A DNA stretch of 56,086 nt from Gemmatimonadales bacterium. Its GTDB lineage: Bacteria > Gemmatimonadota > Gemmatimonadetes > Longimicrobiales > Gaopeijiaceae. The stretch is from NCBI GenBank assembly GCA_007695195.1, contig REEG01000136.1:1-56086 (forward strand), written 5' to 3'. A program made the translations under genes and the position numbers. The notes beneath the pieces are model-generated. The model searched no databases, was not told the DNA's origin, and saw only the letters and a program-made list of their open reading frames with translations. Below are positions 22,835 through 31,055 of the stretch, piece by piece (within the stretch, counting starts at the first letter, position 1; every line of letters begins with the position of its first letter).

Positions 22835-24957
22835 AGTCGGCTCGACTCGACAAGATCCTGGCGGATATGGGATATGCGTCGGACGAGCATATCCGGCTGG
22901 CGCTGAAGCGGCAGCGCACACAAGGGGGACGTCTCGGTGAGAATCTGGTGGAGATGGGCTTTCTCACACGGCGACAGCTCATGGAGGCCCTGAGCCGACA
23001 GTTCCAGATTCCCTGGCGATCCCTGGCCCCAACCGACGTGCCGGTGGAGCTCCGGCGGCGGCTTCCGCTACCGGGTCCCCATGGGTCCCTCGCCGTCCCT
23101 GTTCGCTGGGAGGCCGACGACGGGGTCCTGGTGGTGGCCCTGAATGACCCGGAGGACGCCGGGACGCTGGACCAGCTCCGGCGAGAGTTCGGGGCTCGTC
23201 GCCTGGAGGTCCACCTGGCGCCAGACGACGAGTTGGTGGCGATTCATGAAGCCGATCCGCATGCCGACCTCCCTGGTGTCGGTCAGGATGGAATCATCGA
23301 TCTTCCTGACCTGTTCGCATCGCCGGAAGACGAAGTGGATGGAGCTGTAGGAATAGAGGGCAAGCCCACCCGACCTACCACTGCAAGGCGAAAGATCCTC
23401 ATGATCTCCCGGCGAGCCCAGCACCGCACATTCCTCCCGGCGGTGTTCAGCCGGGAAGGGTGTGACCTGCTGGTGGTGGACGGATTCGACGAGGTTCGGA
23501 ATGCCCTGACCGACGGAGGTGTAGAAGCGGTTCTGGTGGATGCGGAGCGACGCGATGACTTCCGGACCTGGACCCGGAGTGGCCGACTGCCGCCACTCCC
23601 GGCCCGGGTGTCCATCCTCTCCTCCGTCAGCGAGGTCCTTATCGACAACGTGCTGCCCTATCCGGAGATGATGCGCAGTCTCAGGGGCGCCGTCGAAGGT
23701 CTGGCCGACCTTCGCTCAAGGGACCTGGAGCCCCCACCGCCCTATGGTCTCATGGGGCGAGACGTGGAAGCTCTGGCCCGTACGGTGGGGCTGAGGGCAG
23801 TTACCGCAGACGGTCTCTACCTGGCCGTGCACCTCCTCAGTCCCCCACGCGCCTTCCCTGCCGAGGAGTACCGGAACGGAGACGGTTCGAACCCTCCCCG
23901 TGAACCGTTCCACGAATTCGCCGCCTCCCGGGAGCTGGCCGTTCGCCTCCGCTTCTCCTGGGCCATCGAGACGGTCCTGGATGTCACCCTCGCCCTCTTC
24001 CTGGGCCCCCGTACGCCCGAGGCCCCCGGGCGCCTGGATCCGGAGATGCTTCGGGCGGCGCAGATCCTGGCCCTGGTGTGGTTCCACCATATCCACGCCC
24101 CCGGTCCCGAGGCGCTGGAAGGGGAAGAAGGGCGGCAGATGCGACTCACCCTCCGACGGGCGGGGCAGCGCCTGGCCACCATGGAACTGGTGGAAGCCTA
24201 CCTGGCGGTGATCCACGACCGGCGGGAGGCCGGGGACGTAGGCGAGACTCCGCAGGTCATCCTGGTGGGTACCCGACGAGCCACGGATCTGGGGAACCGG
24301 ATGGCCCGAAGCCGGATCCGGCCGGTGGTTACCCGGGATCTCACCGACGCCCAGGCCATGGCGGAGCGCTCGCCCCCCGCCGCCATCGTGGTGGACCAGG
24401 GCGCGGTGCCGGGGCATGTCCACCACTTCGCCCGGGTGGCGAAGCTGGACGCCTCCCTCCCCCTCTACGTCATCACCGACGAACGGGACGCCGCGTCCAC
24501 CCTCGACCTGCTGGACGCCGGCGTCGATGATGTCTTCGCTCCACCCCACGACCTGGACCTCATGGCGGCCCGCATCGGTCGGGCCATCGACGCCCGGTCC
24601 CGGGTCCGCTCAGCGCTCCAGAGTCGCGGGGGTGACTTCTCGGCGTCCTTCGACGCCTTCTCCTTCCTGGACCTCACGCAGGCGCTGGCCCACGGCCTCA
24701 AATCGGTCCGCATCGAGTTGAGTCGTCAGGGGACCGGCGAAGACGCCGTCCTCTTCCTGGCCCGGGGGCGGCCCATCCACGCCCGCTGTGGGTCGGTGGT
24801 GGGCCCGGAGGCCGTCTACCGGATCATCACCTGGGAAGAGGACGGGGAGTTCTCGGTGCATCCGGAATCGGACTTCCCCGAGAGCACCATCCACGAATCC
24901 ATGGAAGCCCTCCTCATGGAAGGGTGCCGGCTCCTGGACGAGGCGGGTCGCCCCTAG
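22831..24957 (+). CDS. MshEN-domain protein with receiver-like and DUF4388 domains
   Basis: 708-residue multidomain protein. Residues 4-130 form an MshEN/GspE N-terminal domain (DKILADMGYASDEHIRLAL, then LGENLVEMGFLTRRQLMEAL), a fold that binds cyclic-di-GMP in some ATPases. Residues ~185-290 and ~465-580 look like degenerate receiver domains (KILMISRRAQHRT; VILVGTRRATDLGN). A helical region lies between them, and residues ~590-700 match DUF4388/PATAN (FSFLDLTQALAHGLKSVRIEL). No ATPase motifs are present. Translational coupling to pilT suggests it regulates pilus retraction, perhaps in response to c-di-GMP. Domain borders are approximate and the function is inferred. Confidence 0.75.
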   Translation: MKSARLDKILADMGYASDEHIRLALKRQRTQGGRLGENLVEMGFLTRRQLMEALSRQFQIPWRSLAPTDVPVELRRRLPLPGPHGSLAVPVRWEADDGVLVVALNDPEDAGTLDQLRREFGARRLEVHLAPDDELVAIHEADPHADLPGVGQDGIIDLPDLFASPEDEVDGAVGIEGKPTRPTTARRKILMISRRAQHRTFLPAVFSREGCDLLVVDGFDEVRNALTDGGVEAVLVDAERRDDFRTWTRSGRLPPLPARVSILSSVSEVLIDNVLPYPEMMRSLRGAVEGLADLRSRDLEPPPPYGLMGRDVEALARTVGLRAVTADGLYLAVHLLSPPRAFPAEEYRNGDGSNPPREPFHEFAASRELAVRLRFSWAIETVLDVTLALFLGPRTPEAPGRLDPEMLRAAQILALVWFHHIHAPGPEALEGEEGRQMRLTLRRAGQRLATMELVEAYLAVIHDRREAGDVGETPQVILVGTRRATDLGNRMARSRIRPVVTRDLTDAQAMAERSPPAAIVVDQGAVPGHVHHFARVAKLDASLPLYVITDERDAASTLDLLDAGVDDVFAPPHDLDLMAARIGRAIDARSRVRSALQSRGGDFSASFDAFSFLDLTQALAHGLKSVRIELSRQGTGEDAVLFLARGRPIHARCGSVVGPEAVYRIITWEEDGEFSVHPESDFPESTIHESMEALLMEGCRLLDEAGRP

Positions 24958-27377
24958 ACGGCGGCACCGGTACCGACTCCTCCCGTCTCCACCTCCCGTA
25001 GGACGCCCTGGATGGAGTCGGGTGTCACCGGCTTGGCGAGGTGGGCGTCGAAGCCCTCGGACAGGTATACCTTCACCTGTTCGCTGAGGGCGTTTCCCGT
25101 GCAGGCCACAACCGGAGTCCGGGGGCGATCCTCGGCCACCTCCAGCGCCCGGATCTCCCGAATGGCGTCCACCCCGTCCACCTCGGGCATGGTGATGTCC
25201 ATGAACACCACATGGAAGGGTGGATCCGTGCGGACCGCATCCACGGCCTTCCGCCCCCCATCGGCTTCCGACACCTGGAAGCCCGCTCGCTCCAGAAGGG
25301 CCGAGAGAACCATGCGGCTGATCCGGTCGTCATCCACCACCATGGCCCGCGGCCTGGATCCCCGGGTCTCGTGTTCCAGGTCGACCTCGGTGGAGACGGG
25401 GTGACGCTCGATCCGGTCGCCAGGTGGCGCCACCGCCTCCAGGGGCAGGTGCACGGTGAAGGTGGAGCCGCGCCCGGGCTCTGATTCCACTTCCACCGAT
25501 CCGTCCATGGCCTCCACCAGCCCCTGGACGATAGCAAGGCCCAGGCCGCTCCCACCGTAGTTCCGGTTGGTGGCGGCGTCGGCCTGCACGAAGGGCTGGA
25601 AGATGATCTCCTGCTGCTCCGGGGTCATACCGATGCCGGTATCCGATACCTCCACCATGACCCGGGCCGGTTTCGATACGTCCACCCGTACGATGACTTC
25701 ACCGGACTCGGTGAACTTGACGGCGTTGCTCACCAGATTCTGCACGATGCCCTCAACCCGCCGCTCATCTCCCCGTCTCCACGGGGCCGATCCCGTGACC
25801 TGTGCGGCGAGCCGCACCCGCTCGGGATCGACACGCCCCCCCTGCACTGCCTGGACCCGTTCCGTTACCTGCACCAGGGAGAAGGCCTCCGATTCCAGGG
25901 CAAACCGACCGGTTTCAATCCGCGAGACGTCCAGCACCTCGTTGATGGTGGACATGAGCATATCCCCGGAGAGCCGGATGGCCTCGAGCATCCGCTCCTG
26001 TTCGCGATTCAGCGGGGTTCGGGAGAGGAGCTCGGTCATCCCCACCACCCCGTTCATGGGGTTGCGGATCTCATGGCTCATGGCGGCCAGGAACCGGGAC
26101 TTGGCGGCACTGGCCTCCTCGGCCTCCCGGCGGCTCTGCCGCGCCTCTGCCGTGGCGTCCCGAACCCGGCTCGTCATACTCCGGTAGGCCACCAGGATGG
26201 ACAGGAGCGACGCCCCCTCCAGTACGAAGAATCCGACGAACCCCAGGAGAATGAGCTGGACGATGCCCGCCCGATGCTCCGCCACCACGTCGGTGACGTC
26301 ATCCCAGGTGACCATGACTCCGGGAGGCGGGTCCCCCCGGGAGTCGGCCAGATAGTCCGGCAGTGGCCACGAGGCCACCACATACTGTCGATCCCCCCCC
26401 TCGGCGGAGACCACACCTCGAGCACGCCGGGATGGATTCTCGCCTCGGAGTGGCGAGAGGAGAAGGGAGCCGTGGGTCTGCATGAAGTCGCGGATCTCCC
26501 CTCCGGTACTGGCTTCCAGTACGCAAGGGCACCCGTCAAAGTCTTCTACGTACTGGTGGCGGGTCTCCATGAACATGGCGTCATCGACTCGTGTGCCTTC
26601 CAGGACCACGGCAAACCCACCGGCATCCACATCCACAATGCGCTGTAGGACCGGATCGAAGCTCGTGCCCACCTCCAGCGCTCCGATGGCCGTCCCACCG
26701 GTCTGACCCGGCGCTTCAAAGATGGGGACCACGCCCCGGAGCCCGGAGTAGATCCGCCCCAGTTCGAAGCCCCGCTTGGGTTCCCCCTCGGCGGTAGCGT
26801 CCACGATGATGTGCCGGAGGTCGTGCATGGTGTCGCCGTAGCTTTCCGGGGCGTGCACGCGCAGGAAGGAGAGGGATCCCGGGCCGATGTGGAAATGGAG
26901 CTGCCTGACCTTGAAGAGGTCACTGGCCACCCCCCAGGCAGGGCCAATCCGCTCCAGCATGGCGCTCCGGGCACGGGCGGCCTCCGCTCCGCCGGGACCA
27001 CCCCCTTCGGCCAGGACGGCATTTCGCCCTTCCACAAAGAGGGAGTGGAGTTCCCGGTCATGGCTGAACACCGTGGCCATGAGGAGCATCTCGTCGTAGA
27101 TCTGCTCCAGCATGAGCCGCACGGTGGCTTCACGCTCCACTTCCCAGGCACTGAATCGGTCGTCCAGCGCCCGATTGGAGAGGTGGATTCCCCACGAAAG
27201 CAACCCTGCCATCACCGCCAGCACCACCAGGGAGATGATGACGAAGGCGCGGGTGCGCAGGAGCGCTGCAGCGTCCCGGAGGGCACTCCGCGGCTGCTCC
27301 AACCGATCGTACCTCCTGCGTCGCTTTTCTTCGCCCACCGGATCCCATCTCTGGCCGATTTGAAAACCGAACTGCAT
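24954..27377 (-). CDS. Membrane hybrid sensor histidine kinase
   Basis: 807 residues: transmembrane helix ~44-65, periplasmic double-Cache-like sensor ~70-370 (HFHIGPGSLSFLRVHAPESYGD and GLRGVVPIF resemble dCache_3), second helix ~372-398, HisKA with His435 in AAMSHEIRNP, HATPase_c with NLVSNAVKF and DTGIGMTPEQQ, and a C-terminal receiver with phosphoacceptor Asp727 in FMDITMPEVDG. An intramolecular phosphorelay to a separate Hpt protein or receiver is expected. The gene is convergent with the MshEN/DUF4388 gene and overlaps it by four bases. It could serve the stand-alone receivers in this window. The ligand is unknown; small organic molecules are typical for Cache domains. Confidence 0.92.
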   Translation of the reverse strand: MQFGFQIGQRWDPVGEEKRRRRYDRLEQPRSALRDAAALLRTRAFVIISLVVLAVMAGLLSWGIHLSNRALDDRFSAWEVEREATVRLMLEQIYDEMLLMATVFSHDRELHSLFVEGRNAVLAEGGGPGGAEAARARSAMLERIGPAWGVASDLFKVRQLHFHIGPGSLSFLRVHAPESYGDTMHDLRHIIVDATAEGEPKRGFELGRIYSGLRGVVPIFEAPGQTGGTAIGALEVGTSFDPVLQRIVDVDAGGFAVVLEGTRVDDAMFMETRHQYVEDFDGCPCVLEASTGGEIRDFMQTHGSLLLSPLRGENPSRRARGVVSAEGGDRQYVVASWPLPDYLADSRGDPPPGVMVTWDDVTDVVAEHRAGIVQLILLGFVGFFVLEGASLLSILVAYRSMTSRVRDATAEARQSRREAEEASAAKSRFLAAMSHEIRNPMNGVVGMTELLSRTPLNREQERMLEAIRLSGDMLMSTINEVLDVSRIETGRFALESEAFSLVQVTERVQAVQGGRVDPERVRLAAQVTGSAPWRRGDERRVEGIVQNLVSNAVKFTESGEVIVRVDVSKPARVMVEVSDTGIGMTPEQQEIIFQPFVQADAATNRNYGGSGLGLAIVQGLVEAMDGSVEVESEPGRGSTFTVHLPLEAVAPPGDRIERHPVSTEVDLEHETRGSRPRAMVVDDDRISRMVLSALLERAGFQVSEADGGRKAVDAVRTDPPFHVVFMDITMPEVDGVDAIREIRALEVAEDRPRTPVVACTGNALSEQVKVYLSEGFDAHLAKPVTPDSIQGVLREVETGGVGTGAAV

Positions 27378-27447
27378 CCGCCCAAGTATCGACGGAAGTC
27401 GAATCGACCTTCAACCTCGGGCCCACAGAAGCCTTGTACCGACGGGC

Positions 27448-28719
27448 TCAGTCCTCCACCACGTACATGGGCTGCAGGTAGATGGCCCCTGCCGGTCCGG
27501 AGATCTCGGCACGGACGAAGCGAGCGGAAGCGGGAACGTGGGAGATGTGGATGGTGGGTCCCGTGTGGATGATACGGCTCTCGCCCAGCTCCGGATCGTG
27601 GGTGACCCACCGGATCTCGTCCACCGCCTCGGCCCGGTCCACCACCAACCGGATCTCCTCTCCGGTGACCCGGATGTCCACCACGTCGAAGGCGCGGCGC
27701 ACGTACTGCTCGCTGGGCTTCCAGAGGTAGGTGTGGCCCCGTTCCAGCGCCACCCGCACATCGGGGGCACTTCCGTCCGGAAGATCGGGGTGCATGGAGC
27801 CGGGGCGGAAGTCCTCCAGGAGGATCACATCGCGGTTCCACCCCAGCGTGGTCTCCCGGTGCATGTCATCCTCACCGAAGAGCCAGATGGGTCGATCTGC
27901 TCCCAGGATGTGGACCACCTCGTCGAAGAAGGCCCGGTCACCGGGGTGGTTGTCCACCCGGTTGTAGATGGCCTGACCGATGAGGACGGGGAAGCGGCGG
28001 TAGAGGTCCACATACCAATCCGCCGTCAGGCCCCAGCGCTCCACGTACCGCCCGGGGTGGGCGAAGTAGACGATGCCGCCCAGCTCGGTGATGACCGAGA
28101 GCGTCTCCTCTTCAGAGTCGGCGCCGTCGGTGTACGAGCTGAAGAGGCTCACCATATGATGGGGCCCGGAGATCTCGTTGCCCTCCACCGACACCATGCC
28201 CAGCGCTACCGGGTCCCTGTCTTCGTAGGGCCGCCACCCCGCCATCTCCCCGTAGGTCTTGTTGTCTTCGGTCGGGTTCGGGACGTCCTTGATGGCCTGG
28301 TAGATCTCCGAGAGTCTGGTCCATGGATAGATGCTCTCCATGTGGTCGTCGGGGATGTCGTAGTCATGAGCCGCCAGAGTCAGGATCCGGTACCCCTCGG
28401 CGTGATACCGGTCGATGGTCTCGTGGGGATCGTACTGTTCGTCTCCCAGCCCTGGATGGGTGTGGAATTCCGAGTCGTACTGACCGATCCGCTCCCAGTT
28501 CACGTCGGCGTAGGAGGTCCAGAAGGTCCGGTCCGCCGGGCCCTGGAGCTGCGCCGACTCGCCTGTGCCGGCGGAGGCCGGGTCGCACGCGGCCAGCAGG
28601 AAGATGAACCCGAGCGCCGCAACGGCCCGGGAGATGCCGCCAAACGGGGCGATCTTGGGCCGGACCGGTGTCACGGTGACGGCACCGGAACGGACAGTGG
28701 ATGTTGGCTGCAGAGTCAT
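27448..28719 (-). CDS. PHP-domain lipoprotein
   Basis: Putative exported metal-dependent phosphoesterase-like protein. ATG 28719 is preceded six bases upstream by GAGGAGG, clearly better than the GTG two codons earlier. A lipoprotein signal ends in FLLAAC. PHP-like metal motifs follow: EFHTHPGLGD, LTLAAHDYD, SVEGNEISGPHH and YFAHPGRY, then FGEDDMH. The C-terminal ~100 residues form a beta-rich module (DVVDIRVTGEEIRLVV). It lies 11 bases downstream of the metallophosphoesterase fusion gene, whose stop overlaps the ribosome site region, so the two are one operon. Substrate unknown; 423 residues. Confidence 0.82.
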   Translation of the reverse strand: MTLQPTSTVRSGAVTVTPVRPKIAPFGGISRAVAALGFIFLLAACDPASAGTGESAQLQGPADRTFWTSYADVNWERIGQYDSEFHTHPGLGDEQYDPHETIDRYHAEGYRILTLAAHDYDIPDDHMESIYPWTRLSEIYQAIKDVPNPTEDNKTYGEMAGWRPYEDRDPVALGMVSVEGNEISGPHHMVSLFSSYTDGADSEEETLSVITELGGIVYFAHPGRYVERWGLTADWYVDLYRRFPVLIGQAIYNRVDNHPGDRAFFDEVVHILGADRPIWLFGEDDMHRETTLGWNRDVILLEDFRPGSMHPDLPDGSAPDVRVALERGHTYLWKPSEQYVRRAFDVVDIRVTGEEIRLVVDRAEAVDEIRWVTHDPELGESRIIHTGPTIHISHVPASARFVRAEISGPAGAIYLQPMYVVED

Positions 28720-28730
28720 GCCCACCCTCC

Positions 28731-31010
28731 TCAGCGATCCGCGGCGACGCTCAGCATCGCCTCGAAGTGAGCGGCCCGCTCGGCCCGATCATGGGGGATC
28801 TCCAGCTCGTCCAGGAGATCGCCCTCCATGCCGAAGGCCCGGTATCTCATCCGGTCCGACTCGAACTCGATGAGGTGGACATTGTCCACGGACTGGCTCA
28901 TCCCACCCTCATTGATGTACCACCGATCCGTGGCCACCTCCCTGGGTCGAACCCCGAGTCCGCCATCTCCCACGTAGACGATCCCCCGCGGATCCACCCG
29001 GTTCGCCAGGATGGGCGCCGTCCGCTTGAGGGAGTGATCATGACCCACAGCCACGAAGTCCACACCGAACTCCTCAAAGAGGGGCACCCAGGCGCGGCGT
29101 CGGGGCTCACCGGTCTCGAAGGCCCGGACGCTGGGGTAGGCGGGCTTGTGCATCATGACCTTGAGCCAGCGCACCTGGGGGCGGAGCGTCATCAACTGGT
29201 CCTCGAGCCAGTCGCGCTGATCTCCCGCCACACTGATCTCGGTGTTCAGGACCACCATGGCGATGTCGGGACCCAGGCGGGTCGTGTAGTAGAAGTCGGT
29301 GGCTCGATTCGGCCACCAGAACATCTCGTCCATTCCCACATCCAGGTCGTGGTTGCCCCGGGTGGGGATGATGGGCAGAAGGCGCCCCTCCCGGGTGGTG
29401 GTCATCTCGAAGTGGTCGTTCAGCCAGAAGTAGAGCTGGGACCAGTACGCCCGATTCGTGTAGTCCGCCGTGTGGGCCAGGGCCACCACATGGGGATACT
29501 CCTCCACGAGCGCCGCCATCCTGGCATTCATCCGGCGACGGGGATTGTCGGGCTGTGTCCGGATATCCCCGACGCGGGAATCCCCCCCCGAGAGTAGAGC
29601 CAACGGCCGCTCGTCGGCGGGAGCGGTTATGAAGTGGTATTCACCGAGGGTCTCGCCGTCGGTTTCCACCGTGAGGTAGTACCGGGTGGAGGGCTCGAGG
29701 CCGGAGAGGGGGGCGTGGTGGTACCACCCGTGCATTCCGGCGGCCTCCTCCTCGTCCAGGAGGGTCCAGGCACCGGAGTGGATGTCCCGGCTCTCCACGG
29801 CGTAGGCCTCAAGATCTCCACCTCGGGGGACCGTGTCGAAGCGGATCACGTGGTCCGTCCCCGGAACCGTGGTGCTCCATGAGACCACCGCTTCCCTGGC
29901 CGGGTCGTTCTTGAACTGGACCCGGAGATGGATGGGCTGAGCGGAAGGCTCCAGCGGCCGGATGGTCTCCTGGCCCAGAAGCGCCCCTCCCGGAAGGACC
30001 GGGGTCAGCGTCGTGGCGGCTACAAGAAGAAGCAGGGAGAGCGCCATGCGACGGGCCGTGGCTCTGGGGGGAACACCTGGCGACATGGGACGGATTCCTG
30101 GTTTGATTAGAAGGGGAGGTAAGGACAGACCTGCGGGGACCGGATGGCGGAGAGCCAGGATGGTCAGGGGCCCCAGGACGTGGGAGGTTCGGAGAGCCAC
30201 CTCGATCCAGGCCCCCATCCCCAACGCCGTCATGCGGGAGACGGCGGTGATGGCGCCCCAGAAGGCGGCCCACAGGAGAACGGCACGCCACGGGCGGACG
30301 AGGACCGCCGCCGCCACTAGAAGATCCACCACACCGATGACCTGCATGATCTGAAGGGCCTGGGCCTCCCGGATCCGGAGGTCCAGGACGCTCCGGGCCG
30401 ATCCCATGATGAGGTCGGCGAAGGCGCCGTATCCCCACAGGCACTCCAGTCCGTGCACCACGAAGACCATGGCTACGGCCCCGCGGAGGATCCACGACGT
30501 CGCCGCCGTCCGTACCCCTTCCGCCAACCATCGGGCGAAGGGCCAGGCCACCAGCACCGCCAGGGCCAGGGGGGTGGACCAGCGGAGGGTCTGGGCCCAC
30601 ACCGTCCACTCGCTGTAGCGATACCCGCCCTGATAGGCCCCGGCCCACGCCTCGAAGAGGACATAGCCGGCCACGGGGAGCAGCAGGAAGAGAGACGGCC
30701 TCAGGAGCTGCGCCAGGGCCAGGGCGAGGAATACCGAGACCAGCCACTTCTCAATGGTCACTGCGGTGCCGTGGGGATACTCCAGCACCATGAAGAGGAA
30801 ATTCCCCAGGTGGGTCTGACGGGCCCCCCAGACAGTGACGAAGAGCCCGACGGCGTGGGCCGCCACGGCGATGGAGAGGAGCCACCGGGCCAGGGCGGGC
30901 CCTCTGGTGAGTCCGGCGGCTGGAGCGTCGGGTGTCGAACCCGATGGAATCGCAGGGTCAGCCGTCCCGGTCCCGGCGGAGGACACCGAGGAGGTGTGGG
31001 TAGTGGACAT
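28731..31010 (-). CDS. Membrane-domain / purple-acid-phosphatase-like metallophosphoesterase fusion
   Basis: 759 residues from ATG 31010. Residues ~40-285 contain six to eight hydrophobic helices with a faint DoxX-like character. A second signal-like stretch follows (ARRMALSLLLLVAAT, ~319-333), then a fibronectin-III-like domain (~350-463) and a calcineurin-type phosphoesterase (~470-750). Metal motifs are GGDSR, HTADYTN (Ala for the usual Gly), TRGNHDLD, MMHKPAY and VGHDHS. An internal ATG at 30086 has an AGGAA site 9 bases upstream and could give a separately exported phosphatase. It is either a true fusion or two cistrons that lost a stop. It heads the operon with the PHP lipoprotein. Confidence 0.8.
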   Translation of the reverse strand: MSTTHTSSVSSAGTGTADPAIPSGSTPDAPAAGLTRGPALARWLLSIAVAAHAVGLFVTVWGARQTHLGNFLFMVLEYPHGTAVTIEKWLVSVFLALALAQLLRPSLFLLLPVAGYVLFEAWAGAYQGGYRYSEWTVWAQTLRWSTPLALAVLVAWPFARWLAEGVRTAATSWILRGAVAMVFVVHGLECLWGYGAFADLIMGSARSVLDLRIREAQALQIMQVIGVVDLLVAAAVLVRPWRAVLLWAAFWGAITAVSRMTALGMGAWIEVALRTSHVLGPLTILALRHPVPAGLSLPPLLIKPGIRPMSPGVPPRATARRMALSLLLLVAATTLTPVLPGGALLGQETIRPLEPSAQPIHLRVQFKNDPAREAVVSWSTTVPGTDHVIRFDTVPRGGDLEAYAVESRDIHSGAWTLLDEEEAAGMHGWYHHAPLSGLEPSTRYYLTVETDGETLGEYHFITAPADERPLALLSGGDSRVGDIRTQPDNPRRRMNARMAALVEEYPHVVALAHTADYTNRAYWSQLYFWLNDHFEMTTTREGRLLPIIPTRGNHDLDVGMDEMFWWPNRATDFYYTTRLGPDIAMVVLNTEISVAGDQRDWLEDQLMTLRPQVRWLKVMMHKPAYPSVRAFETGEPRRRAWVPLFEEFGVDFVAVGHDHSLKRTAPILANRVDPRGIVYVGDGGLGVRPREVATDRWYINEGGMSQSVDNVHLIEFESDRMRYRAFGMEGDLLDELEIPHDRAERAAHFEAMLSVAADR

Positions 31011-31055
31011 GGGAGAAGAGTAGCCCGCCAATGCCCACCGGACGGTGACGTCCCG

